DNA of 64,000 nt from DATFJT01 sp965230755 (GTDB lineage: Bacteria > Bacteroidota > Bacteroidia > Chitinophagales > Saprospiraceae), in NCBI GenBank assembly GCA_965230755.1, contig CBDDLT010000026.1, positions 102,651 to 166,650 of the forward strand, in the 5' to 3' direction. The notes under the pieces are model-generated. The model did no database searches. It was given only the letters and a program-made list of their open reading frames with translations, and was not told where the DNA came from. The position numbers and the translations under genes were made by a program. Shown here piece by piece: positions 44,951 through 55,095 of this stretch. Numbering within the stretch: position 1 is the first letter of the stretch; each line of letters starts with the position of its first letter.

Positions 44951-45721
44951 TTATTTTTCTATACTTCCTTGAATGATGGACTGCTTTTTTTTTAGTTGGT
45001 AAATAGGTTCAACCTTATCAACCAAATTCAGTTGGGTGAGATGATTTTTCAATCCATCGTAATCCAAATTAGTATTGAAGGTATTGACCATGTACAGATG
45101 CTTGTTCTCATCAATCATGGTGAATCGCGCATTGTCCAAAAAGGGTTTATCTTTTCTAAACTCATCGATGTTGATCTCTTCCAAAAAGTGAACAAAGGCG
45201 CCATCATTTTGAGCTATTTTTTCGTACATATCATTTTCGGACTCCTGCCAATCCAAGCTCTTCTCCATTTCAAAAAAGAATTGCCTCAGACTGTCAAAGG
45301 CAGTTGGCATATCAAATGTCCCAACTGTTTGCGTACTGTCACCGCTTTGAAAAAAATAGGTTTGGGCATCGGCAATTCTTGACTCATATCTTTCCGGAAC
45401 GGTGTCCCAGCTGATAAGGTTAACATAATGGTATAGTTGGGCCATTTGGGCATTGGACATCGTATCCGTAAAAATTCCGGAAGGATAAGTGAACCTCTTT
45501 CCAATCAATTGAGCAACTCCATTGGTGTCTACATTAATTTCAAAAATAGGGCAATAGCCAAAACATGGACCGGTACCAAAACTAAACACCGGACATACCA
45601 CCGGTTCAGCGATGGTTGTTGTGGCATTATTTTTTTGATTCTTAGTACTTGAACAGGTGGCAAGAAGAAATAAAAATAAACCGGAAAGAAATAGGTTCCT
45701 CATTGGCAAATTATTAATCAA
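44951..45721 (-). CDS. DUF6438 lipoprotein
   Basis: This 256-residue lipoprotein (FLLATC) contains FSFGTGPCFGYCPIFEINVDTNG (about 48-70), the Cys pair and layout of DUF6438 proteins of Bacteroidota, followed by a region of about 100 residues that is not typical of the family. An A9 run near its end (44985-44993) and the absence of a start in the next gene raise the possibility that the two are joined. Function unknown. Confidence 0.75.
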   Translation of the reverse strand: MINNLPMRNLFLSGLFLFLLATCSSTKNQKNNATTTIAEPVVCPVFSFGTGPCFGYCPIFEINVDTNGVAQLIGKRFTYPSGIFTDTMSNAQMAQLYHYVNLISWDTVPERYESRIADAQTYFFQSGDSTQTVGTFDMPTAFDSLRQFFFEMEKSLDWQESENDMYEKIAQNDGAFVHFLEEINIDEFRKDKPFLDNARFTMIDENKHLYMVNTFNTNLDYDGLKNHLTQLNLVDKVEPIYQLKKKQSIIQGSIEK

Positions 45722-45796
45722 TCAAACATAATAGCCTGAAAATTCAGACTAAGCTAATTTACAATTATTTGTCCAATGAATAAAAATTATTGAATA

Positions 45797-46624
45797 CTAA
45801 GGGACAACAAATCCTCTTTCCTTGAGGATAAACATATAAGATCCGTCAAGATTGGATCCCTGGATAAATGCGTTTTCACCGTCTATTCTATCCTGATTAA
45901 TTCCAAATCTTTTCATCAACTGGGCAATCATGATTTGACCCTGTATCGCTTCTTTCCAATCTTCTCCATATGGATCATCAATGGCAAACTTAGATCCTAT
46001 CGACATTTCATGACCAAACAATGGATTCATAGCCTGAGTGATTTGACGGACTATCTCAATGCCGACAGGGGACAAGGTATAAGTGTCCTCAAACAAAACT
46101 TTCCTATCAATCGAAAAAGCTACCTCGTCATTTTCCAGAAAGAGGAATGTCTCATCAGGATACTCAGCTTGTATGCTTCTAAAAGTATTGATGAGATGGA
46201 CCTTTTTCGAAATATAGCTATGAGATCTTACTTGGACTTCTTCAGGCAAGTCCACATTAGCCTGATAAATCAACAGCTGTGAATCAAGTTGAGCTATGGA
46301 CTGTAGGAGCATTTTATTTTTATTTCTGAGCCTTGTTATTTCCTCCATCAACTCCATTTCCTGTTCGGACATTATGGTGTCTGCACCGCTGTCATCTCCC
46401 AGTCCTCTTTCATAATTAAACAATACCGTGCTGAGCTCTTTTTTATAATTATCCAGGCTGTCCTGAAGTAGATAAGTGAATTCTTTTTGTTCTTCGTACA
46501 GCTTCTCGTAAATGCTGTTCTTCTTGATGTCAAGAAGTGCATTCTCATACTTCGACTTGTAAGAACAAGACGAAATCATGAAAATTATCCAAATAAAAAG
46601 AGTCGATTTACAAATATTTGACAT
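45797..46624 (-). CDS. Coiled-coil lipoprotein, weak OmpA-like C-terminus
   Basis: This 275-residue lipoprotein (MISSC, lipid on C20) has a coiled-coil (about 30-125, rich in Glu/Lys/Leu). The C-terminal part (LSPVGIEIVRQITQAM ... GQIMIAQLMKRFGINQDRI) vaguely follows the pattern of OmpA/MotB peptidoglycan-binding domains (LTPEG ... ARA ... GI) without the key Asp-Arg pair. It is divergent from the next gene. The family is not assigned. Confidence 0.55.
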   Translation of the reverse strand: MSNICKSTLFIWIIFMISSCSYKSKYENALLDIKKNSIYEKLYEEQKEFTYLLQDSLDNYKKELSTVLFNYERGLGDDSGADTIMSEQEMELMEEITRLRNKNKMLLQSIAQLDSQLLIYQANVDLPEEVQVRSHSYISKKVHLINTFRSIQAEYPDETFLFLENDEVAFSIDRKVLFEDTYTLSPVGIEIVRQITQAMNPLFGHEMSIGSKFAIDDPYGEDWKEAIQGQIMIAQLMKRFGINQDRIDGENAFIQGSNLDGSYMFILKERGFVVP

Positions 46625-46708
46625 AACTCTATTCGCTTATTTCCATGAATAATTATCATATTGGCTTAATAATTATCTAAAAATTAAATCGATAGATAAT
46701 ATCAATTC

Positions 46709-47689
46709 ATGGAAGTCCAATGTATTAGTAACAAAATTTATACCGAATTATTCAAAAAACAGGCTGACAAGTTTAGTTTTTTTCATTCGGCACCATGGTT
46801 TCTAGGTTTGTCCGCGAATCCAAGAATTTTAGCCTGTTATGATCAGGATAAAATCATCGCGTTATGGCCGTTTGATATTATTAAACGTTTGTATGTGTTA
46901 AAATGTCTATCGCATCCTACATTCGTTTCAAATTTGGGGCCTATTTTTTTTGTCGAAATCACGGATTTTAAGAATAAATTGAGTTTCGAAAGGTTTCAGA
47001 CAAAAGTGGTTAATCACTTTCTAGACTATATGGACACTATGAAAGTGGATTGTGTAGCTCAAGATTTATTGCCCAGTTTTGAACTCCCACACCTGATGAA
47101 ATTTCGAAAGTATCAACTCACCTATAAACACAGTTATTTTTTGCCCAGAACGCTTTCCAGAGATGATATTTGGTCGAATATGAGCAAGAACCATCGCTAT
47201 AAGATCAACAAAATGACTTCTCGGTATGTTGTGGAAGAGTCTCAGGACTATGATAATTTTTACGATATATTAAAAACTACTTTTAATCGAATCGGGATTT
47301 CAAATTTACACAACAAGGATAGGCTGATAGGGGCGATACAAACGGTTACAGAGAATAAAAATGGTGTTCTATTGTGTATTAAGGACAAGGAATCAATTCC
47401 ATTATCTTACGGTTTTTTGGGTTGGGATACCAAGAGAATGTATTACGCGATTGGCGCCAATGAAGTCAATAAATCAGAAGATACGGTGTCATTGTATTTA
47501 TTGTGGAAAGGGATCGAGTTGTCAAGAAAATTAGGACTTGATTTTGATTTCGAAGGTACAATGATAAAGGGTCTGGATGCCCATTATTCCGGTTTTGGTT
47601 CAAGTCGAGACGTTTACGTTAATATTTTTAGAGCAAATAAGTTATTTAGTAAAATATTATTTAATTTGAACGCTTTAAGAGGCCAATAA
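46709..47689 (+). CDS. GNAT/FemAB-like acyltransferase
   Basis: This 326-residue protein has a duplicated GNAT fold as in FemAB and Acetyltransf_6 proteins. Recognisable blocks are SKNHRYKINKM (about 158-168), TTFNRIGIS, SYGFLGWDTKRMYYAIGAN and LLWKGIELSRKLGLDFDFEGT. Such enzymes transfer amino acids or acyl groups in cell-wall or surface polymer synthesis. It is 5 bases upstream of the PorU-like gene, on the same strand. Confidence 0.8.
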   Translation: MEVQCISNKIYTELFKKQADKFSFFHSAPWFLGLSANPRILACYDQDKIIALWPFDIIKRLYVLKCLSHPTFVSNLGPIFFVEITDFKNKLSFERFQTKVVNHFLDYMDTMKVDCVAQDLLPSFELPHLMKFRKYQLTYKHSYFLPRTLSRDDIWSNMSKNHRYKINKMTSRYVVEESQDYDNFYDILKTTFNRIGISNLHNKDRLIGAIQTVTENKNGVLLCIKDKESIPLSYGFLGWDTKRMYYAIGANEVNKSEDTVSLYLLWKGIELSRKLGLDFDFEGTMIKGLDAHYSGFGSSRDVYVNIFRANKLFSKILFNLNALRGQ

Positions 47690-47694
47690 GACTT

Positions 47695-50600
47695 ATGAAA
47701 CAAGTAATATTCTTTCTTCTGGGCTTCATCGGTTTTTTTTCGATGTGTTCAGGCCAGATGATTCAATCCAATGGAGATACTTTATATGGGAATGAATGGA
47801 TTGAAGAGAATCAGGATTACTTCTCGTTCAAAATTGGAGAGGACGGAGTTTACAGAATAAATTATTCCACACTCATCGAAGCCGGTATCCCCGTTGATGC
47901 GATTGAGCATACCCAGCTCAAATTGTATCGCTTGGGAGAAGAACAAGCACTTTCGGTTTGGTCGTCGTCCGATATTATGAGTCCCAACGATTATATCGAG
48001 TTTTTTGGAAGAAAAATGACAGATGACCTTCATGAATACCTATATGTTAATGGTAAGGACGATCAACTCAACGATCAATACAATCTTATCACAGATACGA
48101 GCTGCTATTATTTAACTTGGTCTTCAAGTGCCAGTAAAAGATATACCATCCAAAAGTATGGAGCGAACGATCAAAAAGATACTTTGTCGTCCATACACAA
48201 TTCAGTTGGCTTGGCAGGCACTACGCGATTGAATAAAACTTTCGATGCTGAAGCAGGCGCACACCCTTCCCACTTTAGAAAATACGACGGATTCTATATA
48301 GCGACAACTAAGAATTATAGAGAACGCAATGTTGAATTACCTGGATTGGATGAATCTGCTAATACCAGTAGCTTTTTACACTGCAATCTGTTAAATCGCA
48401 ATATAGAGGGTGATTTGGCCGTCCTTTGGAATGGTGATACTCTATATAATGAGGCCTTATTTGTTGGTGAATATAAAGAGATCATCTTAGAGGTTACAAG
48501 TGAAAAAGTAGAGTCCAGGAATGACATATTCATACAGAACGTGACATCAGATGGTAAGTTTAATGTCATCAACTACAGCGTGGAATTTCCTCAATTACTA
48601 TCCGGCTCGCATGCGTTGATTCATATTTACCCTTCTGACTTACGCGATCATAATTTAGCATTTGATAATGTTCAGGATGATTTTCGAATTTACTTCTCGA
48701 ATTCAGACACTGTGGTGATCGCAGAGGAGATAATGGATGGTCAATGTGTAATGGATCTTGCAGATTTTGAAGATGCTGAACTGATGTCAGCGATGTACAA
48801 CTCAGACTCGCACCATACAATAACAAAATTGACTGCACTTGAAATACCTGATTTGAATTTAGGCGGAGCGGATTATCTTTTTCTGAGTACCAGAGGTATT
48901 TTCCATGATAATTCTTCTGCTTTGAACGATTATATCAATTATCGAGAAAGTGAAATTGGTGGATCCTACGAGGTTAAACTCTTATATTATGAGGATATCT
49001 TAAATCAATTCGGCTATGGAATCCCCAGAAATTTCTTATCCATAAAAAACTTTTTTAATTATCTGGATATCAATAATAGCCTTCCAGAAAAGGTATTCAT
49101 CATTGGAAAGGGAAGAACATTCAACGACTGGAGATCTCCTGAGGAAATTTCGAATCCTGTTTTTCTAGAGGCGTTCATACCCACTTATGGATTTCACGGT
49201 TCAGATAATATGCTAAATTCGAGATCTAGCACTTTCGATCCGATCATGCAAATAGGTCGACTGCCCGTAACTTCGGAAAGACAACTCCGAACCTACTTAG
49301 ATAAGGTCATGAAGTTCGATAGTATTCGGTATATCGAAAACTCAAGAGTTGAAGATGTTGAATGGCAAAAACAAGTTCTACATTTAGGCGGAGGATCTTC
49401 TGAGCAGGTGATTATTCGCGACTTTCTGGATAGTTTGGAGTCCATGGTAATAGATTCTAGGTGGAATGGAGAAGTAACTTCTTTTTATAAAACAAGTGCG
49501 GACCCAATTCAGACCGCTCAATCGGAAGAATTGAAGAAACGAATCAATGATGGAGTAAGCATCATTACGTTCTTTGGCCATTCTTCGACGGGTTCTTTTG
49601 ACTTTAAACTTGAAGATCCTTCTGAGTACAAAAGTTTTGGAAAATATCCTGTGATGTATTCCATGGGCTGTATTAGCGGAGATGTGAATAGTGTTATTTT
49701 TGGATTGGCAGAGCAATTTGTACTTGAACCTGATGGTGGAGCAATTGCCTATATGGCCAGTACGGGAAATGCATATCTCTCTTCTCTGTATAGGATGGGA
49801 TTAAAGCATTACGAGCAATTAACCAGGGAATTCGATCAAACTCTGGGTAAGGTTCATCGAGTTGCTCTTGATAGCCTTGAATCGGTTAATTTTACTGGAA
49901 TGCAGGATCTTCGTGAGCAGTTTGTTTTGGTTGGTGATCCAGCACTAAAAATAGGCCCTGTCGAAGGCAAGGATTATGCAGTAAGTTATTCTTCGTTTGA
50001 AGCCTTGCAAAATGAGATTGTTTTTGAAGATGAGAGCTTTGCTGTTTCTTTCGATTTGCATTCACTTCACGCTTTTGAAAGGGAAGAGCTTATTTTAAAG
50101 TATGAATTGGAACAGGAAGGGACATGGACTTTGTTGTCATACGATACGGTTGATGTTTTGAGTTCGAGAATGACATTACAAAGAGAATTTGAAATTCCGG
50201 ATAGTATTACAGAAGGAATCGCTTATTTCCACATCACGATTGATCCATTTAATGAAATAGAGGAGACTCCGCAACCTAAAGCAGAAAACAATAACAGACT
50301 TGGTTTTAGCAATTCTAGAGAGGGCTTTAAACTGATTTTTCTAGAAGCCAAAGCCAGATTTTTGTATCCCACCAATTATTCGATACTAACCCAAGCCAAT
50401 CCTGTTTTCTATGCACAATCTGATCGGTTATTTTCTACTGAAAAGAACTATTTATTTCAGATAGATACGACCGCTTCTTTTGACAGCCCATTCCTGCAAG
50501 AAAATATGATCATCAGCAAAGGTGGTGCGGTAACATGGCAGCCAAGCGTGAGTTGGGAATTAGACAGGGTTTATTATATAAGAACTAAACTGGAAACAGC

Positions 50601-52593
50601 TTCGGCTGAGAGCGATTTATGGGATGAACGATCCTTCATCTATCGACCGGAGTCTGAAAAAGGTTGGAATCAATCCCACAAGGGGCAATTTGCAGATTTA
50701 GAATTGGAGGATGTTCAGTTGGATTCAACGTGCAGATTTAATTTTGATGGCCTAATAATAGAATACAATATTAGAAATCTATTCTTGATTGATAATAATT
50801 CTAGCCCACCTGAAATAACACAGAACAATGAAAGGGTAGTGGCAAATTTCAATCCTAGAGGTTTGATGTTTGTTTTGGTAAAAGATGGAACTTTTGAACC
50901 CATCTCTAATGATTCTACTTTTGTTGATTATGGCCCAAGTGGTCGAAGCTATTTTCTCTGGAATAATCCGGATACTTCAGATAGAAATCTGGTGATGCGG
51001 TTTATGAATGAAAAAATTGAAGATGGCGATTATGTGATCTTTATGCCGGTGAGAAAGGCCGAAGACACGACAAATTTTAGAATTGATGAATGGGCTGAAG
51101 ACAGCATTTACTACGGTAGAAATCTCTTTCAAGAGTTGGAAAAAGAGGGAGCGCAGGATATCAGAAGTTTAGTGGATAATCCTAGACCTTATATTTTTGT
51201 TTACCGCAAAGGAAGTGGTCCGGTATTAGAGGTCGTAGGTGATGACTTTTATGATGATATTAGAAGGACTATTGGATTTTCTATTCCACAAAATGACGGT
51301 AGAATAATTTCGGAAAATATAGGACTATCTAAAGATTTTAAACGCCTGGAACTAGGTATTTTGGAAAAAGATAGTGCGGATATAGTGGGTTTAACAATGG
51401 TCGATGAGAGTGTCTTGCTACGTGCAGATAACATTTCACCTGAGTATACTTTCGACCTTGAAAGCAGTGATTTGAGATTTAGTGATCAGATGTCTGTGGA
51501 ATTGGATTTTATGGATACCATTTCTAATACGATGCCTCAACTGGATTATTTAAGGGTATATCATCAGGGATATCCCGAATTCTACTACCACCATGAAGAC
51601 TCTATTCATTGGTCTAGTAGTCTTGTGTCCGGAACTGATCAGATAGTTGATTTTCTTGTAGGAAATTACTCAAATTTCGACTCTGATAGCATGAGAATAA
51701 GATACATTATTAGAGATGACAACAACAACGAGGTCGCATGGGACGAAATTTATCCGGAAATGGATTCCTTGGAACAAAGAAGAATAAAAGTTCAATTTGA
51801 GACCAATGATTTGGAAGGAAATCTAGAGTTTGTCATTGAATTAAATCCCGAAAGTCAGCAAAGAGAGCATTTGAGCATAAATAATTTTGCTACTCTTCCA
51901 TTCGAAGTTATTTCCGATAAAACATCGCCGTTTTTAGAGGTTCGATTCGATGGTAATCTATTACCATATGGAGCATTGGTAAATGGTCATCCCGAAATAG
52001 ACATTCGATTTTGGGATTATGATTCTGAGTTTTCTGATTTGGATACCAATAACATAGAAGTTATGTTGAGATATCCGGACAGTATTGATTACACCATGCT
52101 CAATTATGCTTCCGGAGAATTGATTTTTGACAAACCAAATGATCTTAATGGAGCAGAAGTTAGTTTTGATCCAATACTTCAACAAGAGGGAATTTATAGT
52201 TTACTAGTCAATGCAGAAGGACCAAATGGAAGAGAGCTTAGCTATGAAGTGGAGTTCGAATATCAGCAGAATACTTTGTTTGAAACGCCTTTCTTTACTC
52301 CTAATCCGATAGGAAGTGTTGCCTATTTGAATTTGGACTTTGCGGGAAATGAGATTCCTGAGTTGATCAACTTACGAGTTTGGAATTCGCAAGGTATTCA
52401 ACTAGCAGATTTGGATCTGCTGGAAAGGAATAGGATAAATATTGGTGAGAACGATGTATTGTTGGATTTCAATGATCGAAATACTTTTCCTCATCATATG
52501 CCTGCGGGTATTTATCCGTATGAAATAATGTATCAATTCCCGAATGGTGGGAGGACAATTGAGTTTAGTGGTAAACTGGTATTGACGAGATAA
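47695..52593 (+). CDS. PorU2-like C25 peptidase (T9SS-associated sortase), long form
   Basis: This 1632-residue secreted protein has a signal peptide (GFFSMCSG), a N-terminal beta-region, and a gingipain-like C25 domain (about 390-760) with catalytic H629 in TFFGHSSTGSF and C659 in MGCISGD. The remaining about 850 residues are Ig-like beta-domains, ending in a sorting-domain-like segment (FFTPNPIGSVAYLNLDF ... MPAGIYPYEI). PorU removes T9SS sorting domains and attaches cargo to LPS; the long form is thought to be a second sortase (PorU2). It would act on proteins such as those at 23235 and 42302. Confidence 0.85.
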   Translation: MKQVIFFLLGFIGFFSMCSGQMIQSNGDTLYGNEWIEENQDYFSFKIGEDGVYRINYSTLIEAGIPVDAIEHTQLKLYRLGEEQALSVWSSSDIMSPNDYIEFFGRKMTDDLHEYLYVNGKDDQLNDQYNLITDTSCYYLTWSSSASKRYTIQKYGANDQKDTLSSIHNSVGLAGTTRLNKTFDAEAGAHPSHFRKYDGFYIATTKNYRERNVELPGLDESANTSSFLHCNLLNRNIEGDLAVLWNGDTLYNEALFVGEYKEIILEVTSEKVESRNDIFIQNVTSDGKFNVINYSVEFPQLLSGSHALIHIYPSDLRDHNLAFDNVQDDFRIYFSNSDTVVIAEEIMDGQCVMDLADFEDAELMSAMYNSDSHHTITKLTALEIPDLNLGGADYLFLSTRGIFHDNSSALNDYINYRESEIGGSYEVKLLYYEDILNQFGYGIPRNFLSIKNFFNYLDINNSLPEKVFIIGKGRTFNDWRSPEEISNPVFLEAFIPTYGFHGSDNMLNSRSSTFDPIMQIGRLPVTSERQLRTYLDKVMKFDSIRYIENSRVEDVEWQKQVLHLGGGSSEQVIIRDFLDSLESMVIDSRWNGEVTSFYKTSADPIQTAQSEELKKRINDGVSIITFFGHSSTGSFDFKLEDPSEYKSFGKYPVMYSMGCISGDVNSVIFGLAEQFVLEPDGGAIAYMASTGNAYLSSLYRMGLKHYEQLTREFDQTLGKVHRVALDSLESVNFTGMQDLREQFVLVGDPALKIGPVEGKDYAVSYSSFEALQNEIVFEDESFAVSFDLHSLHAFEREELILKYELEQEGTWTLLSYDTVDVLSSRMTLQREFEIPDSITEGIAYFHITIDPFNEIEETPQPKAENNNRLGFSNSREGFKLIFLEAKARFLYPTNYSILTQANPVFYAQSDRLFSTEKNYLFQIDTTASFDSPFLQENMIISKGGAVTWQPSVSWELDRVYYIRTKLETASAESDLWDERSFIYRPESEKGWNQSHKGQFADLELEDVQLDSTCRFNFDGLIIEYNIRNLFLIDNNSSPPEITQNNERVVANFNPRGLMFVLVKDGTFEPISNDSTFVDYGPSGRSYFLWNNPDTSDRNLVMRFMNEKIEDGDYVIFMPVRKAEDTTNFRIDEWAEDSIYYGRNLFQELEKEGAQDIRSLVDNPRPYIFVYRKGSGPVLEVVGDDFYDDIRRTIGFSIPQNDGRIISENIGLSKDFKRLELGILEKDSADIVGLTMVDESVLLRADNISPEYTFDLESSDLRFSDQMSVELDFMDTISNTMPQLDYLRVYHQGYPEFYYHHEDSIHWSSSLVSGTDQIVDFLVGNYSNFDSDSMRIRYIIRDDNNNEVAWDEIYPEMDSLEQRRIKVQFETNDLEGNLEFVIELNPESQQREHLSINNFATLPFEVISDKTSPFLEVRFDGNLLPYGALVNGHPEIDIRFWDYDSEFSDLDTNNIEVMLRYPDSIDYTMLNYASGELIFDKPNDLNGAEVSFDPILQQEGIYSLLVNAEGPNGRELSYEVEFEYQQNTLFETPFFTPNPIGSVAYLNLDFAGNEIPELINLRVWNSQGIQLADLDLLERNRINIGENDVLLDFNDRNTFPHHMPAGIYPYEIMYQFPNGGRTIEFSGKLVLTR

Positions 52594-52600
52594 AAAAGAT

Positions 52601-53746
52601 TTATCCTAGTTTGTTCTTGTAATCTTCGTATCCAAAGGATTTGATCAGTTCTATGGTTTCGTTTTCTGTAATTTTAAAGATGGAAGGGTGTTCAACTCCA
52701 TTGAATTGTGTTGTCTTTACCATGGTATAATGTATTTGATCCTCAAATATGAGTCGATCCCCAATTTGCAGCATTTTGTCGAACGAATAACTCTCAACAA
52801 AATCTCCCGAAAGACAAGAGTTTCCACCAATTTTATAAACAAAAGGTCCTTGATCACCTGGTTTAGCTCCATTAATTCTGGGTTGGTAAGGCATTTCGAG
52901 GCAATCGGGCATATGCGCCGTAAAAGATGCATCAATAATTGCGATCTTCTGATTTTTAGAGTCAACAATATCTATTACACTAGCCACTAAGTAACCGGTG
53001 TCGAAAGCAATTGCTGAGCCGGGTTCCAATGTAATTTCTATATGGGGATATTTCTCTTGAAGTTTTAGTAGAAGGCCTATTAGATGTTCGACATCGTAGT
53101 CCGGATGAGTTATGAAGTGTCCTCCACCAAGGTTAAGGTACTTTATCTGATTCAAGTGCTTTCCAAAAAGTGACTCAAACTTGTTCAAAGTTCTTTCCAA
53201 AGTATGGCTGTCGTTTTCGCACAAGGCATGGAAATGCAATCCGCTAATTCCCTCTGGAATTTGATCCAAGTCCCGCGCATTTACTCCAAATCTTGAACCT
53301 GAAATAACTGGATTATAGAGTTTTACTTTTACTTCAGAGTACTCCGGATTAACCCGAAGGCTAAAATGATGACTGTCCTGATGACTTTGAACCTCCAAAA
53401 TATAGTGCTTGTATTGACTCAAGGAGTTAAAAACAATATGTGAGGAGTATTGAAGATATTCCTCGAATTCCGTTTTTTTATAGGCGGGACTGTAACTGTG
53501 TACTTCTAAACCCATCTCTTCTTTGGCCAGTCTGGCTTCATTAATCGAACTGGCCGCAGCTCCATCCAGGTATTGCGCAATCAGGGGGTAAAATGTGAAA
53601 TTCGAGAAAGCTTTTTGGGCCAGAATAATTTTGACTCCTGCCTGCTCTTTAATTTTCTTTAATAATTCTAGATTGCTCTTTAGTTTTTTTTCGTCGACAA
53701 CGTAAGATGGGCTTGGGATCGAATCAAAAGAAAATGCTCTTTTCAT
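52601..53746 (-). CDS. nspC: Carboxynorspermidine/carboxyspermidine decarboxylase
   Basis: This 381-residue PLP enzyme of the alanine-racemase-fold type decarboxylates carboxyspermidine or carboxynorspermidine to spermidine or norspermidine. The PLP lysine is K45 in ILAQKAFSNF; HFHALCENDSHTLE, LNLGGGHFIT, LEPGSAIAFDTGYL and GGNSCLSGDF complete the active site. It lies 4 bases after the gene for its upstream enzyme on the same strand. Confidence 0.95.
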   Translation of the reverse strand: MKRAFSFDSIPSPSYVVDEKKLKSNLELLKKIKEQAGVKIILAQKAFSNFTFYPLIAQYLDGAAASSINEARLAKEEMGLEVHSYSPAYKKTEFEEYLQYSSHIVFNSLSQYKHYILEVQSHQDSHHFSLRVNPEYSEVKVKLYNPVISGSRFGVNARDLDQIPEGISGLHFHALCENDSHTLERTLNKFESLFGKHLNQIKYLNLGGGHFITHPDYDVEHLIGLLLKLQEKYPHIEITLEPGSAIAFDTGYLVASVIDIVDSKNQKIAIIDASFTAHMPDCLEMPYQPRINGAKPGDQGPFVYKIGGNSCLSGDFVESYSFDKMLQIGDRLIFEDQIHYTMVKTTQFNGVEHPSIFKITENETIELIKSFGYEDYKNKLG

Positions 53747-53750
53747 TTAG

Positions 53751-54956
53751 TTACTCAAATTCAAGGTCAATATTGTGTTTCTCATTCCACGGCAACCCGT
53801 TGGTATTTAACTTCTCCATGAAAGGATCGGGATCCATTTCTTCAACATTAAAGACTCCTGGTTTCATCCAAATTCCTTTCAGCATTAACATGGCGCCAAT
53901 CATAGCAGGTACACCAGTTGTATAGGATACTGCCTGTGCTCCAGTTTCGTTATAGGCCTCTTGATGACTACAATTATTGTAGACATAATAGCTTATTTTT
54001 TCTCCATTTTTTAGCCCGCTTATTCTGCACCCAATACTTGTTTCCCCGGAATAATTTTCGCCAAGGGAACCCGGGTCGGGAAGTACCGCTTTGAGAAATT
54101 CCAAAGGCACTATTTCTTGTCCCTTGAAACTAATGGGTTCGATACCAGCCATACCGATGTTTTGTATGACCTCCAAATGCGTGAGATACTCTTGTCCAAA
54201 TGTCATCCAAAATCTAGCTCTCTTAATACTTGGGAAATTCTTTACCAAAGACTCTAATTCTTCGTGATACAAGAGATATGAATCTCGTGGTCCAATTTCC
54301 GGGTAGTTCAATACTCTTTTTATCGAATGGGGAGGAACTTCGATCCACTCTCCGTTCTCGAAGTATTTTCCTTTTTGAGTTACTTCTCTGATGTTGATTT
54401 CCGGATTAAAGTTAGTAGCAAAACTTTTTCCATGATCCCCACCGTTGCAATCCACTATATCGAGATAATGAATCTCGTCAAAATAATGTTTAGCAGCATA
54501 TGCCGTAAAGACTCCTGTTACTCCTGGATCAAAACCACATCCCAACAAGGCCATCAATCCCGCTTCCCTAAATTTTTCCTGATAAGCCCATTGCCAATGA
54601 TATTCAAATTTAGCTTCATCTTTAGGTTCATAGTTGGCTGTGTCCAGGTAATGTACACCGCATTCAAGACAAGCATCCATGATGGTCAAGTCCTGATAGG
54701 GAAGTGCCAGGTGAACACAAAGATCAGGCTTGAAGTCCTTCATAAGACGCACCAATTGCTCTTTATCGTCGGCATCTACTTGGGCGGTTTCAATGTTAAC
54801 CCCTAATTCTTCTCTTACATAATCCCTAATCTGATCGCATTTACTTTTGGTCCTACTTGCCAAAAGTATATCTGTAAAGACTTCGGCGTGCTTAGCCATT
54901 TTATAGGTGGCTACTGTACTCACTCCACCCGCTCCAATAATAAGAGTTCTAGACAT
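53751..54956 (-). CDS. Carboxynorspermidine/carboxyspermidine synthase
   Basis: This 401-residue saccharopine-dehydrogenase-family enzyme couples putrescine (or diaminopropane) to aspartate semialdehyde with NADPH, giving carboxyspermidine. The Rossmann motif is IGAGGVSTVATYKMA; LALPYQDLTIMDACLECG, DTANYEPKDEAKFEYHWQW and GCGFDPGVTGVFTAYA are typical of the CANSDH branch. Its product is the substrate of the adjacent nspC gene. The gene is divergent from agmatinase. Confidence 0.93.
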   Translation of the reverse strand: MSRTLIIGAGGVSTVATYKMAKHAEVFTDILLASRTKSKCDQIRDYVREELGVNIETAQVDADDKEQLVRLMKDFKPDLCVHLALPYQDLTIMDACLECGVHYLDTANYEPKDEAKFEYHWQWAYQEKFREAGLMALLGCGFDPGVTGVFTAYAAKHYFDEIHYLDIVDCNGGDHGKSFATNFNPEINIREVTQKGKYFENGEWIEVPPHSIKRVLNYPEIGPRDSYLLYHEELESLVKNFPSIKRARFWMTFGQEYLTHLEVIQNIGMAGIEPISFKGQEIVPLEFLKAVLPDPGSLGENYSGETSIGCRISGLKNGEKISYYVYNNCSHQEAYNETGAQAVSYTTGVPAMIGAMLMLKGIWMKPGVFNVEEMDPDPFMEKLNTNGLPWNEKHNIDLEFE

Positions 54957-55095
54957 TTTGATGGTATAACTTATCTCTAAAAAAAGTCAAAATAAATACT
55001 AATTTCAATCAGAATCAATAGATTCTCAAATTTTTTTTTCATCAATAAATCTTGTTACTTTCAAACATGATTTTGAAACTAATTTGTTAACGACA

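Noticed and set aside
49384..49716. Minus-strand 110-codon frame within the PorU-like gene
   Set aside because: It is antisense to the C25 catalytic region and has no independent support.
54327..54806. Plus-strand open frame of 159 codons within the carboxyspermidine synthase gene
   Set aside because: It is antisense to a well-supported enzyme and has no recognisable motif.
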